From positions 186,001 through 250,000 of the forward strand of contig NZ_JNZD01000001.1 in assembly GCF_000725495.1 (NCBI RefSeq): a stretch of DNA of 64,000 nt. The letters run 5' to 3'. Of the stretch, positions 27,897 through 36,803 are shown one piece after another. The stretch is from Streptomyces aureus (GTDB taxonomy: Bacteria > Actinomycetota > Actinomycetes > Streptomycetales > Streptomycetaceae). Below the pieces are notes generated by a model. That model worked only from the letters and a program-made list of their open reading frames with translations, did not search any database and was not told the DNA's origin. Position 1 is the first letter of the stretch. Each line of letters starts with the position of its first letter. A program made the translations under genes and the position numbers.

Positions 27897-28423
27897 CGGC
27901 CACCGCCCTGGAGGAGGAGCTGCGCCGGCTGGCCGGCTCGGTGCTCGATCCCGAACTGCCCGTCCTCACGCTGGAGGACCTAGGCGTGCTGCGCGCCGTC
28001 CACGTCCGGGCCGAGGACAGCGTCGAGGTCGAACTGACCCCGACCTACACCGGCTGCCCGGCGGTCGAGGCCATGTCCATGGACATCGAACGGGTGCTGC
28101 ACGAGCACGGCGTGCGCGAGGTGTCCGTGGTCACGGTGCTCAGCCCGGCCTGGTCGACGGACGACATCTCGGACGAAGGCCGCCGCAAGCTGCGGGAATT
28201 CGGGATAGCGCCCCCGCGCGGCAACCGTCCCGCGGGCCCGGTCTCCCTCGACCTCGGGCCGACACGGACGGCGACGGACGGCCCGGAACTCGAGCCCGTC
28301 CGCTGCCCCTCCTGCGGATCGGCCGAGACCGAACTGCTCAGCCGCTTCTCCTCCACCGCGTGCAAGGCGCTGCGCCGCTGCCTGTCCTGCCGCGAACCGT
28401 TCGACCACTTCAAGGAGCTGTGA
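27893..28423 (+). CDS. paaD: PaaD, Fe-S assembly (SufT/DUF59) factor for the epoxidase
   Basis: 176 aa. DUF59 domain (SVLDPELPVLTLEDLGVLRAV ... LTPTYTGCPAVEAMSMDI) plus a C-terminal zinc-ribbon-like region with CPSCGSAETELLSRFSSTACKALRRCLSC. Needed for maturation of the epoxidase reductase cluster. GTG 27893 overlaps the paaC stop. Confidence 0.94.
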   Translation: MTATALEEELRRLAGSVLDPELPVLTLEDLGVLRAVHVRAEDSVEVELTPTYTGCPAVEAMSMDIERVLHEHGVREVSVVTVLSPAWSTDDISDEGRRKLREFGIAPPRGNRPAGPVSLDLGPTRTATDGPELEPVRCPSCGSAETELLSRFSSTACKALRRCLSCREPFDHFKEL

Positions 28424-29487
28424 TGGCCCGCTTCCACCCGCTCACGGTGGCCGCGGTCGACCGGATCACCGACGACTCCGTGGCCCTGACGTTCGCGGTG
28501 CCCGCGGAACTGCGCGAGGACTACCGGCACGCGGCCGGCCAGCACCTGGCACTGCGCCGCACGCTCGACGGCACGGAGATCCGCCGCACGTACTCCATCT
28601 GCTCACCGGCACCCGCCCCCGACGGCGAGGCGCCGCGCACCCTGAGGGTCGGCGTGCGTCTGGTCGACGGCGGCGCGTTCTCGACGTACGCGCTCAAGGA
28701 GATAGCGGTCGGCGACCAGGTGGAGGTGATGGTCCCGGCGGGGCGCTTCACGCTGGAGCCCTCGGCCGGTCTGTACGCGGCGGTGGTCGGCGGCAGCGGC
28801 ATCACCCCGGTGCTGTCGATCGTCTCGACCCTGCTGGCACGGCAGCCTGACGCGAGCTTCTGCCTGATCCGCAGCGACCGCACGGCGGCCTCGACGATGT
28901 TCCTGGAGGAGGTCGCCGACCTCAAGGACCGCTACCCGCAGCGGTTCCAGCTGGTGACGGTCCTCTCCCGGGAGGAGCAGCAGGCCGGACTGCCGACCGG
29001 CCGGCTCGACCAGGAGCGGCTGACCGGGCTGCTTCCGGCGCTGCTGCCCGTCGAGCAGGTGGCGGGATGGTTCCTGTGCGGGCCGCTGGGGCTCGTCGAG
29101 GGTGCCGAACGCGCCCTGCGCGGGCTCGGGGTGTCCCGGAGCCGCATCCACGAGGAGATCTTCCACGTGGACGCCACGCCTGTCGCTCCCTCCGCGATCC
29201 CGGCACCCGCGCACAGCACGGTGACCGCACGGCTCGACGGACGCGGCGGCACTTGGCCCGTCCAGGACGGCGAGTCGCTGCTGGACGCGGTCCTGCGCAA
29301 CCGTCCGGACGCGCCTTACGCCTGCAAGGGCGGTGTCTGCGGCACCTGCCGGGCGTTCCTCGTCTCGGGCGAGGTGCGGATGGACCGCAACTTCGCGCTG
29401 GAACCCGAGGAGACGGAAGCCGGATACGTACTGGCCTGCCAGTCCCATCCGGCCACGGAGAAGGTCGAGTTGGACTTCGACCGCTGA
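28423..29487 (+). CDS. paaE: 1,2-phenylacetyl-CoA epoxidase reductase PaaE
   Basis: 354 aa. The FAD-binding ferredoxin-reductase domain (IRRTYSICSPAP), NAD domain (VVGGSGITPVLSIVSTLL) and C-terminal plant-type 2Fe-2S ferredoxin (CKGGVCGTCRAFLVSGEV ... LACQSHP) are all intact. It passes electrons from NADPH to PaaA. ATG overlaps the paaD stop; last gene of the operon. Confidence 0.95.
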   Translation: MARFHPLTVAAVDRITDDSVALTFAVPAELREDYRHAAGQHLALRRTLDGTEIRRTYSICSPAPAPDGEAPRTLRVGVRLVDGGAFSTYALKEIAVGDQVEVMVPAGRFTLEPSAGLYAAVVGGSGITPVLSIVSTLLARQPDASFCLIRSDRTAASTMFLEEVADLKDRYPQRFQLVTVLSREEQQAGLPTGRLDQERLTGLLPALLPVEQVAGWFLCGPLGLVEGAERALRGLGVSRSRIHEEIFHVDATPVAPSAIPAPAHSTVTARLDGRGGTWPVQDGESLLDAVLRNRPDAPYACKGGVCGTCRAFLVSGEVRMDRNFALEPEETEAGYVLACQSHPATEKVELDFDR

Positions 29488-29521
29488 GAAGGAGCGGCCG
29501 GTGACCGGCCGTTCCCTTCTC

Positions 29522-29537
29522 ATAGAACCTGTTCTAT
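29522..29537. promoter_or_regulatory. KstR-like operator before the acyl-CoA dehydrogenase
   Basis: ATAGAACCTGTTCTAT, an eight-base-arm palindrome (central CT/AG) of the TNNAACNNGTTNNA type bound by KstR-class TetR repressors in actinobacteria. It sits 69 bases upstream of the GTG at 29606. No KstR-like gene is nearby, so the regulator would be encoded elsewhere. Confidence 0.6.
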
Positions 29538-29605
29538 CTTGACGCACCGTCAGATCAGGCTTTCCGTCTGGTCGTTGGCCCCGGCGCGTGCGGAAGGACG
29601 GGATC

Positions 29606-30739
29606 GTGGACTTCACCTTCACCGAGGAGCAGCAGGCGGCGGTCGAGGCGGCACGGGCGGTGTTCGCCGGGGTCTCCCCCGACGGGGTGCCCAGTCCCGC
29701 GCTGACCGCGGGCGCCGTCGCCGAGGACTTCGACCGGCCCCTGTGGGCGAAGCTCGCCGACGCGGATCTGCTGAGCCTGCTGCTCGACGAGGACGCCGGC
29801 GGGGCGGGCCTCGACGCGGTCGCGCTGTGTCTCGTGCTGCGGGAGTCCGCCCGGGTGCTGGCCCGGGTGCCACTGCTGGAGAGCAGCGCGGCGACGGCGG
29901 CAGTGCAGCGCTTCGGCGGCACGGAGGCCAAGACCGAACTGCTGGGGCGGGCGGGCCGGGGAGAGCTCGTGCTGACCGTCGCCGCCAACGGCAGGACCGG
30001 TCACGACCCGGCCGAACGCGCCGTGACCGCACGGCAGGACGGCACGGCATGGGTGCTGGACGGCGTCCAGACGGCGGTGCCCTGGGCCCTCGACGCCGAC
30101 GTGGTCGTCGTCCCCGCGCACACGGACGCCGGCCGGACCGTCCTCACGCTGATACCCCGCGGCCACGAGGGAGCCGTGATCGCCGAGCAGATCTCCACCA
30201 CCGGTGAGCGGCTCGGTGAACTGCGTCTGGAGAACGCCCGGATCGCCTCCCGGGAGGTCATCGACACCCCGGGGGCGTGGGAGTGGCTCCGGGACCTGCT
30301 GACCACCGGCACCTGCGCTCTGGCGCTCGGGCTCGGGGAGGAGGTTCTCCGGATGACCAGCGCGTACACGAGCAAGCGGGAGCAGTTCGGATTCCCGGTC
30401 GCCACGTTCCAGGCGGTCGCCGTGCAGGCCGCCGATCGCTACATCGACCTGCGCGCGATGGAGGCGACGCTCTGGCAGGCCGCGTGGCGGATCGGCACGG
30501 GAGCCGACGGCGCGCTCCCGGCGGGCGGGGACGTGGCCGTCGCCAAGATCTGGGCCTCGGAAGGGGTGCGCCGGGTCGTGCAGACCGCCCAGCATCTGCA
30601 CGGAGGGTTCGGCGCCGACACCGAGTACGCGCTGCACCGGTACCACGCCTGGGCCAAGCACCTGGAACTCTCGCTCGGCCCGGCGGCGGCACACGAGGAA
30701 GCCTTGGGCGACCTGCTGGCGGCGCACTCCCTGAGCTGA
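29606..30739 (+). CDS. Acyl-CoA dehydrogenase (FadE-like, short form)
   Basis: 377 aa. Acyl-CoA dehydrogenase fold: N-terminal FTFTEEQQAAVEAARAVFAG, and C-terminal YTSKREQFGFPVATFQAVAVQAADRY and QTAQHLHGGFGADTEYALHRYHAWAK. The usual catalytic Glu position near the C-terminus is not obvious, and similar actinobacterial FadE subunits pair as alpha2beta2 with a second subunit. The start is GTG 29606 after GGAAGGACGGG. A KstR-like operator suggests steroid or fatty-acyl catabolism, separate from the paa operon. Confidence 0.87.
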   Translation: MDFTFTEEQQAAVEAARAVFAGVSPDGVPSPALTAGAVAEDFDRPLWAKLADADLLSLLLDEDAGGAGLDAVALCLVLRESARVLARVPLLESSAATAAVQRFGGTEAKTELLGRAGRGELVLTVAANGRTGHDPAERAVTARQDGTAWVLDGVQTAVPWALDADVVVVPAHTDAGRTVLTLIPRGHEGAVIAEQISTTGERLGELRLENARIASREVIDTPGAWEWLRDLLTTGTCALALGLGEEVLRMTSAYTSKREQFGFPVATFQAVAVQAADRYIDLRAMEATLWQAAWRIGTGADGALPAGGDVAVAKIWASEGVRRVVQTAQHLHGGFGADTEYALHRYHAWAKHLELSLGPAAAHEEALGDLLAAHSLS

Positions 30740-30829
30740 GGATCAAGGCATCCGCCGCCGCCTCGGGGCCCGGCCAGCCGCATCAGCGGCTCAAGGCCGC
30801 CCCCGATGGCGGACGCGAGTGGAGCACGG

Positions 30830-31177
30830 CTAGAGCACGAAGCCGGGCTCGCCCTTGGCGTTCACGACCGGGCGGCCTGCGGCCTCCCAGATCTGCATGC
30901 CGCCCTCGACGTTCGCGGCGTCGATGCCCTGCTGGACCAGATACATGGTGACCTGCGCCGAACGGCCGCCGGAGCGGCAGATCACGTTGACGCGGCCGTC
31001 CTGCGGGGCCGCCTCGGTCAGCTCGCCGAACCGGGCGACGAAGTCGCTCATGGGGATGTGCAGCGCCCCCTGGGCGTGACCTGCCTCCCACTCGTCGTCC
31101 TCGCGGACGTCCAGCAGGAAGTCGTCGACCGTGAGGCCGTCGACCCCGACCGTAGGCACACCAGCTCCGAAACTCAT
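30830..31177 (-). CDS. Single-domain rhodanese-like sulfurtransferase
   Basis: 115 aa. Rhodanese fold with LLDVREDDEWEAGHAQGALHIPM, the active-site loop VICRSGGRSAQV (catalytic Cys near residue 65) and the C-terminal VEGGMQIWEAAGRPV. Intact catalytic Cys, so likely a thiosulfate or persulfide sulfurtransferase. Confidence 0.9.
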   Translation of the reverse strand: MSFGAGVPTVGVDGLTVDDFLLDVREDDEWEAGHAQGALHIPMSDFVARFGELTEAAPQDGRVNVICRSGGRSAQVTMYLVQQGIDAANVEGGMQIWEAAGRPVVNAKGEPGFVL

Positions 31178-31213
31178 GCCTCCGACGCTACCCGACCGCG
31201 CAGGTCCGAAAGG

Positions 31214-32284
31214 TCAGGGAGCCTGGGAGATCAGAGTCGCCAGCTCGTGCTCCCGCTCGCCGACCTGCGTCAGCAGCTGCTCGGCGATCTCCTCCAGGAG
31301 CCGGTCCGGGTCCTCCGGAGCCAGCTTGAGCATCGCGCCGATCGCGCTCTCCTCCAGCTCGCGGGCGACGAGGGTGAGCATCTCCTTGCGCTGGGAGAGC
31401 CATTCGAGGCGGGCGTAGAGCTCCTCGCTGCGGCTCGGCTTCCACTCGGCCGGCGTGGGACCGGCGGCCCACTCGGCGGCCAGTTCCCGCAGCAGCGCCT
31501 CGTCGCCCCGGGCGTACGCGGCGTTCACACGGGAGATGAACTCGTCCCGCCGCTTGCGCTCCTCGTCGTCCTGGGCGAGGTCGGGGTGGGCCTTGCGGAC
31601 CAGCTCGCGGAAGAGCTTGCGGGCCTCCTCGCTGGGACGCACCCGCTGCGGCGGCCGCACGGGCTGGTCCGTGAGCATTGCCACGGCCTCGGGGAACAGA
31701 CCGTCGGAGTCCATCCAGCCGTGGAACAGCTCCTCGACACCGGGCATCGGCATGACCCGCGCCCGTGCCTCGTGCGCCTTGAATATGTCCTCCGGGTCGC
31801 CCGTGCGCGCGGCCCGCGCCTCGGCGATCTGGGCCTCCAGCTCGTCGAGCCGGGAGTACATGGGGCCGAGCTTCTGGTGGTGCAGCCGGGAGAAGTTGTC
31901 GACCTCGACGCGGAAGGTCTCCACGGCGATCTCGAACTCGATCAGCGCCTGCTCGGCCGCCCGCACAGCCCGCTCGAGACGGGCCTCGGGCCGGTCCTGG
32001 TCAGCCGCGGCCGGGCTCTGACTCTGCCCCTCCTCGGACCGAGCCTCGCCCCGCCGCTCGCCCTGTCCCTCAGACACCGTGTCCTGCGCCGCGTCCCGGG
32101 ATCCGGACGCGGCGCCGGAAGAGGCGTCCGAGCCCTCCGCCTGCGCCGCACCCTCGGTGCCGGTGCCGCGGCCGTCGTCGCCGGGGGAGGTCTGGGGCGT
32201 CGTCGCCTCCGGGGCAGGGGAGGGCTCCCCGGTCCCCTCGAAGGCGGGCTCGGGCTGGCTCTGATCGGCTTCCGGGGTCGTCAC
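31214..32284 (-). CDS. J-domain-like protein with disordered N-terminus
   Basis: 356 aa. The first 100 residues are Glu/Gly/Ser/Pro disorder. A coiled-coil segment (LERAVRAAEQALIEFEIAVETFRVEVDN and LHHQKLGPMYSRLDELEAQIAEARA) follows. A J-like segment with HPD (KLFRELVRKAHPDLAQDDEERKRRDEFISRVNAAY) occupies residues about 235-275, then another helical region. The GTG at 32284 is the most upstream start that leaves the GCC-rich spacer noncoding. Possibly a co-chaperone or scaffold; function unproven. Confidence 0.8.
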   Translation of the reverse strand: MTTPEADQSQPEPAFEGTGEPSPAPEATTPQTSPGDDGRGTGTEGAAQAEGSDASSGAASGSRDAAQDTVSEGQGERRGEARSEEGQSQSPAAADQDRPEARLERAVRAAEQALIEFEIAVETFRVEVDNFSRLHHQKLGPMYSRLDELEAQIAEARAARTGDPEDIFKAHEARARVMPMPGVEELFHGWMDSDGLFPEAVAMLTDQPVRPPQRVRPSEEARKLFRELVRKAHPDLAQDDEERKRRDEFISRVNAAYARGDEALLRELAAEWAAGPTPAEWKPSRSEELYARLEWLSQRKEMLTLVARELEESAIGAMLKLAPEDPDRLLEEIAEQLLTQVGEREHELATLISQAP

Positions 32285-32430
32285 CCGACCAGCGTAGGCC
32301 ACACTCCCCCGGGGCTCACTGCCTTCCCGGCCCCTACAGCCACCTGACCGGCCACAACGACCCCATTGACCCCAACCACCCCGATCATCCCCCACCCCGG
32401 AACAGCCCGCGGCGGCACGGCGGCCCCCGG

Positions 32431-34020
32431 TCACACCCCCGCTTCGGAAGCGATGCGTCCGCTGCGGACCGCCGCGATCAGGGTCGCGTGGTCGGCCTCC
32501 GTGCGGTCGGCGTAGGAGACGGCGAAGGAGGCGACGGCCTCGTCCAGCTCCTCGTTCTTGCCGCAGTACCCGGCTATCAGGCGCGGGTCGACGCTGTGGC
32601 TGTGGGCCCGGGCCAGCAGGGCACCGGTCATACGGCCGTAGTCGTCGATGTGGTCGGCGGGCAGCGCCGCCGGGTCGACACTGCCCTTGCGGTTGCGGAA
32701 CTGGCGCACCTGGTAGGGAAGGCCGTCGACCGAGGTCCAGCCGAGAAGGATGTCGCTGACGACCTGCATGCGCTTCTGACCGAGGACCACCCGGCGCCCC
32801 TCGTGCGCCACCTCCGGCACCGGGTGACCGATGGTCGCCAGATGCGGCAGCAGTGCCGAGGGACGGGCCTCCTTGACCTGGAGGACCAGTGCCTCGCCAC
32901 GGTGGTCCAGGAGCAGCACGACGTACGAGCGGGTGCCGACGCTGCCGGTGCCGACGACGCGGAAGGCGACATCGTGCACCGCGTGACGGGCGAGCAGGGG
33001 GAGACGGTCCTCGGAGAGCGTCGTCAGATAGTGCTCCAGGGACGCCGCGACCGCGGCGGCCTCCGCGTCGGGGACGCGGCGCAGCACGGGTGCCGCGTCG
33101 ACGAAGCGACGGCCCCCGCCCTCCACGGCCTCGGTCGACTTGGCGGCGAACCGTCCGCTGGTGTTGGCCCGTGCCTTCTCGGAGACCCGCTCCAGGGTGC
33201 CGAGCAGGTCGTGGGCGTCCGTGTGCGAGACGAGTTCCTCGTCGGCGATGGCGTTCCAGGCGTCCAGGACCGGCAGCTTGGCCAGCAGGCGCATGGTGCG
33301 GCGGTACGCGCCGACGCAGTCCCGGGCCGCGTCCCGGCAGGTGTCCTCGTCGGCTCCCGCCTCCCGGCCCGCGAGCACGAGCGAGGTGGCGAGGCGCTTG
33401 AGGTCCCATTCCCAGGGGCCGTACACCGTCTCGTCGAAGTCGTTCAGGTCGATGACCAGGCCGCCACGCGCGTCCCCGTACAGACCGAAGTTCGCCGCGT
33501 GGGCGTCGCCGCAGATCTGGGCGCTGACGCCGGTCATCGGGGTGCGGGCGAGGTCGTAGGCCATGAGGCCGGCGCTGCCGCGCAGGAACGCGAAGGGGGT
33601 GGCCGCCATCCTGCCGACCCGTATAGGAGTGAGCTCGGGGATCCGGCCCCGGTTGGACTCCTCGACCGCGGTCACCGCGTCCGGCCGGTCGTCGTCGATC
33701 AGGAGCTCGGCGTGCGCGGACCGCGGGACCCGGGTGCGCAGGGCCTTCCCCTCCTCCTTGGGCGAGCCCTTCACCGGCCAGGCGGAAAACCCGGGAACCG
33801 CGAAGCCGCGGGCTCCGAACGTCCCTGCCGCCGACCGCCCCTCGGACGAAGAGCGTGCCCCGGACCCCGTCGGGGCCGTGCTCCCGGACTCTGTGACAGA
33901 GACGTTCGTGGACGGCCCGCCGACGTGCTCCTGCGGCACCGGACCGCCTTGGTCCACCAGGCCCGGCCGGCCCGCCGGCACCGTCTGCCGTTCCGCCCCC
34001 GCTGTACCGACCTCGGTCAT
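32431..34020 (-). CDS. DUF2252 family protein (kinase-like fold)
   Basis: 529 aa. Characteristic motifs: MAATPFAFLRGSAGLMAYDLA, ICGDAHAANFGLYGDARGGLVIDLNDFDET (phosphotransferase-like HxxN...D pattern) and GPWEWDLKRLATSLVLAGR. The first 95 residues are low complexity. The family is widespread in Streptomyces with no assigned reaction; the GDAHxxNFG/NDFDE arrangement resembles aminoglycoside-phosphotransferase-type folds. Confidence 0.88.
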   Translation of the reverse strand: MTEVGTAGAERQTVPAGRPGLVDQGGPVPQEHVGGPSTNVSVTESGSTAPTGSGARSSSEGRSAAGTFGARGFAVPGFSAWPVKGSPKEEGKALRTRVPRSAHAELLIDDDRPDAVTAVEESNRGRIPELTPIRVGRMAATPFAFLRGSAGLMAYDLARTPMTGVSAQICGDAHAANFGLYGDARGGLVIDLNDFDETVYGPWEWDLKRLATSLVLAGREAGADEDTCRDAARDCVGAYRRTMRLLAKLPVLDAWNAIADEELVSHTDAHDLLGTLERVSEKARANTSGRFAAKSTEAVEGGGRRFVDAAPVLRRVPDAEAAAVAASLEHYLTTLSEDRLPLLARHAVHDVAFRVVGTGSVGTRSYVVLLLDHRGEALVLQVKEARPSALLPHLATIGHPVPEVAHEGRRVVLGQKRMQVVSDILLGWTSVDGLPYQVRQFRNRKGSVDPAALPADHIDDYGRMTGALLARAHSHSVDPRLIAGYCGKNEELDEAVASFAVSYADRTEADHATLIAAVRSGRIASEAGV

Positions 34021-34168
34021 CACGACCGCCTCCCCCGCACGCACACGAACATCAACTCGTGCAGACCGTACAGCCGGCCGGGAAAACGCGTCAGACCCTG
34101 TGGACAACTCCGCGGGCACGGCCCCTCCGGCAGCGCCGGAAGAACGACCCAGCCCCTGCCGGGCCCGG

Positions 34169-34537
34169 CTACCGCACCCGTTCCGGGCAGGCTCCGCCCT
34201 CGGGCAGGCACTTCTCCGCCCAGGCGCCCAGTTCCTTGAGGGCGGGCTCCAGCGCCGCCCCCGCGTCCGTCAGCGCGTAGCAGACCCGCAGCGGGGGACC
34301 CTCGGTGACCTTGCGCACCACGAGCCCGGCCGCGCCGAGTTCGGTGAGCCGGTCCGACAGCATCCGCTCGCTGATGCCCGGGATCGCCCTGCGCAGCTCG
34401 GCGAAATGCGCGGGCTGCTGCATGAGCACCGCGACGACGAGGCCTGTCCATCGTTTGCCGAGCAGCGCGAAGACACGGGTCATGACGTCGTCGACCTTCT
34501 GGCACGGCCCCGCGCCGTGGCTTCCCGGATCTGCCAT
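34169..34537 (-). CDS. HxlR-family transcriptional regulator
   Basis: 122 aa. Winged helix of the HxlR family: ALLGKRWTGLVVAVLMQQPAHFAELRRAIPGISERMLSDRLTELGAAGLV. A Cys in the N-terminal arm (GPCQKVDDV) sits where YodB/QorR-type HxlR sensors carry their redox or quinone-sensing Cys. Divergent from an FMN azoreductase, the classic arrangement for quinone- or diamide-responsive control. Confidence 0.9.
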   Translation of the reverse strand: MADPGSHGAGPCQKVDDVMTRVFALLGKRWTGLVVAVLMQQPAHFAELRRAIPGISERMLSDRLTELGAAGLVVRKVTEGPPLRVCYALTDAGAALEPALKELGAWAEKCLPEGGACPERVR

Positions 34538-34566
34538 GAGCCCAGGGTACTGCGTCCTCACAAGGG

Positions 34567-34605
34567 GATGAAAAAAAGTAAGTACCTGTGTTATCTCTAG
34601 TTAGG
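34567..34605. promoter_or_regulatory. AT-rich promoter/operator region between HxlR gene and azoR
   Basis: The stretch around AAAGTAAGTACCTGTG and TTATCTCTAGTTAGG is the only AT-rich patch in the 273-base divergent gap. It looks like an HxlR-type site (TAAGTAC half-site), but no perfect palindrome is present. From about 34690 to 34790 the azoR leader consists of imperfect GGCTCC/GAGTCC hexamer repeats. Confidence 0.35.
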
Positions 34606-34810
34606 CACGAAAGAGAAGCCCGTCGGGGCGGTTCGGCTCCCTGCCACAGCTCTGCCCCGATCCGGTTCGCGGCCCCACCCCGGGCCCGGCACCACCCGGA
34701 CCACGCACCCGGCTCCGAGTCCGACTCCGAGCCCAGCTCCGGCTCCGGCTCCGAGCCCGGTCCCGAACCCGGCGGCCGACCCCATATACCCCTTTTGCCT
34801 GGAGATCATC

Positions 34811-35464
34811 ATGGCCACCCTCCTCCACATCGACTCCTCCGTCTCCCCGGACGGCGCCTCCACCTCGCGTGCCGTGACGCAGGCCTTCCGCGCGGCCTGG
34901 GAGGAACAGCACCCCGACGGCACCGTCGTCTACCGGGACCTCGACGCGAACCCCGTGCCGCACATCACGTCCGACGCCCACACCGCCGGCTTCGCCGCCC
35001 CCGACTCGCACACCCCCGGCCAGGCCGAGGCCTTCGCCGCGCGGCTGAAGCTGATCGAGGAGGTGGAGAACGCGGACGCGATCCTGATCGGCGCCCCCAT
35101 GTACAACTTCTCCATCCCCTCCACGCTCAAGGCGTGGCTGGACAACGTCGTCCTCATCGGACGCACCGCCATGGCGGAGGACGCGAAGACCAAGGGCACT
35201 CCGGTGACCGTCGTCGCGAGCCGCGGCGGCTCGTACGCCCCCGGGACTCCGCGCGAGGGCTTCGAGTACGTGCAGAACTACCTGGAGGCCGTCCTGCGGG
35301 ACATGCTGGGCCTCGACGTGGAGTTCATCGTCCCGGAGCTCACCATGGCCCCGCACAACCCGGCGATGGCCGACCTCGTCCCCGTCTTCGAGGCGTCCCG
35401 GGACAAGGCCCTCGGCGACGCCGCCTCCCAGGCCAAGAAGATCGCGGCGCGCCTCGCCGCCTGA
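34811..35464 (+). CDS. azoR: FMN-dependent NADH:azoreductase / quinone reductase
   Basis: 217 aa. Flavodoxin-like AzoR family: LLHIDSSVSPDGASTSRAVTQAF (phosphate-binding loop), APMYNFSIPSTLKAWLDNV and ASRGGSYAPGTPREGFEYVQNYL. Two-electron quinone/azo reduction with NADH. Divergent HxlR regulator upstream; followed by tandem repeats and a strong terminator. Confidence 0.93.
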   Translation: MATLLHIDSSVSPDGASTSRAVTQAFRAAWEEQHPDGTVVYRDLDANPVPHITSDAHTAGFAAPDSHTPGQAEAFAARLKLIEEVENADAILIGAPMYNFSIPSTLKAWLDNVVLIGRTAMAEDAKTKGTPVTVVASRGGSYAPGTPREGFEYVQNYLEAVLRDMLGLDVEFIVPELTMAPHNPAMADLVPVFEASRDKALGDAASQAKKIAARLAA

Positions 35465-35605
35465 TCACGGCCTCACCCGGACCGTCCGCTCCGCCTGCCT
35501 GATCACGGCCTCACCGGACCGCCTGCTCCGCCCGCCTGATCACGGCCTCACCAGGCCTCCCGCCCGCCTGATCGTGACCTCTCCGGGCCGCCCGCTCCGC
35601 CCGCC
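35462..35605. repeat. Imperfect tandem repeats after azoR
   Basis: Four copies of a roughly 35-38-base unit beginning TGATCACGGCCTCACC and ending GCTCCGCCCGCC, starting at the azoR stop codon. The last copy has TGATCGTGACCTCTCC. They lie between the stop and the terminator, so the 3' untranslated region is repeat-built. Confidence 0.8.
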
Positions 35606-35624
35606 GGACACGGCACGGCCGCAC

Positions 35625-35660
35625 GAAGCCCCGCAGGGCCGGACACCCCTGCGGGGCTTC
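35625..35660. terminator. Terminator after azoR
   Basis: Perfect 14-bp arms GAAGCCCCGCAGGG / CCCTGCGGGGCTTC with an 8-base loop. Confidence 0.88.
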
Positions 35661-35774
35661 GGCGTCGACGCGTCGCCGTCGAAGCCGGTCAAAGCAGCCC
35701 CCGCGTCTGTGGAACCAACGAAGGCCCAGGCACACTCTGCGTGTTGTAGCCCTGTTGGAAAGGATGGACCGGAC

Positions 35775-36359
35775 ATGATCACGCTCACCAAGGAAGACGG
35801 CCCCGCGGACCTGGATGGAGTGACCCATCTGGCCATCGGCGTCTCCTGGGACCCCACGGCCGGCAGCAGCGGCGGCGTGCTGGGCAAACTGCGCCGCAAG
35901 ACGGGCACCGATCTGGATCTGATCGCCATCGCCATGCAGGGCCGCGACCCGGTGCGCCTCGCCGGCCTCGACTCCCTCGACCCCATGGGCAACGGCTCGT
36001 TGATGCACAGCGGAGACAACCAGACCGGCCACGGGGACGGTGACGACGAGACGGTGACCGTCGAGTTCGCCCGGATCCCGTCCCACATCACCTCGATCGT
36101 GTTCGTCGCCGCCGCCTACAAGAAGGGCAGCGCCTTCGAGAAGGCGCGCAACATCAGCTTCAAGGTGTACGACGCGACCGGCGGCAGCTCCCAGCAGGTC
36201 GCCGACATATGGCCGAGCCTGCTCACCCAGGACAACGGCTGCGCCGTGGCCAAGGCGGTGCGGGCGGACACCGGCTGGAAGCTCCAGGTGATCAACACGA
36301 CGGGGAAGATCAAGCAGGGGGACGAGCACGCCCTGATGCGCTTCGCGGTCAGCAAGTAG
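35775..36359 (+). CDS. TerD-family stress protein
   Basis: 194 aa. TerD domain: ITLTKEDGPADLDGVTHLAIGVSWDPTAG near the N-terminus, DLDLIAIAMQGRDPVRLAGLDS, HSGDNQTGHGDGDDETVTVEF (acidic Ca2+-binding loop) and the C-terminal ADTGWKLQVINTTGKIKQG. Calcium-binding stress protein of the tellurite-resistance superfamily, common in many copies in Streptomyces. It is the last gene before the island-like segment. Confidence 0.92.
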   Translation: MITLTKEDGPADLDGVTHLAIGVSWDPTAGSSGGVLGKLRRKTGTDLDLIAIAMQGRDPVRLAGLDSLDPMGNGSLMHSGDNQTGHGDGDDETVTVEFARIPSHITSIVFVAAAYKKGSAFEKARNISFKVYDATGGSSQQVADIWPSLLTQDNGCAVAKAVRADTGWKLQVINTTGKIKQGDEHALMRFAVSK

Positions 36360-36380
36360 TCCACGGGCGCGGCCGGGTAC

Positions 36381-36440
36381 GGCGGTGCGCTGCCGGGTAC
36401 TTCGCAGCGCTGCCGGGTACTTCGCAGCGCTGCCGGATAC
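36381..36440. repeat. Three 20-bp tandem repeats
   Basis: The unit TTCGCAGCGCTGCCGGGTAC occurs at 36401-36420 and, with one change, 36421-36440; a diverged copy precedes them at 36381-36400. The 553-base gap 36360-36912 holds these repeats and two hairpins, and no ORF I can support. Confidence 0.85.
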
Positions 36441-36685
36441 GGCGGAGCGCGGCGGTGGCACCCGGGCCGCCCGACGCCCACGCCGACGCCCATCGGCCGC
36501 TGCACGTCACGCGACTGACATCGCCCGAAGCGGCAGAAGATCCACTTTCGGCTCCGCGCCGGCGCCGAGGGCTACAACGGATAGGCAAAGAATCCACGGG
36601 CCCGGTCGCCACGGCACCGCCACCGCACCGCCACGGCGACCGCCACGGCGACCGCCCGACGAAAGAGCCACGCGGCCCCAACAGG

Positions 36686-36803
36686 CAGGGCCCGACCGTG
36701 AGATACCTCACCGCCGGGCCCTGTCGTATCGCCGTCGTATCGCCGTCCGGCCGCGTTCGGCCGCCACAACGCAGAACGGGCCTCCCCTGGGGGAGACCCG
36801 TTC
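36686..36803. terminator. Two hairpins in the gap before the island
   Basis: Hairpin 1 (36686-36723): outer arms CAGGGCCCG/CGGGCCCTG enclosing GTGAG/CTCAC. Hairpin 2 (36774-36803): arms GAACGGGCCTCCCC / GGGGAGACCCGTTC with one mismatch and a two-base loop. Either could end TerD or the convergent island gene. Their spacing marks the edge of the core segment. Confidence 0.6.
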
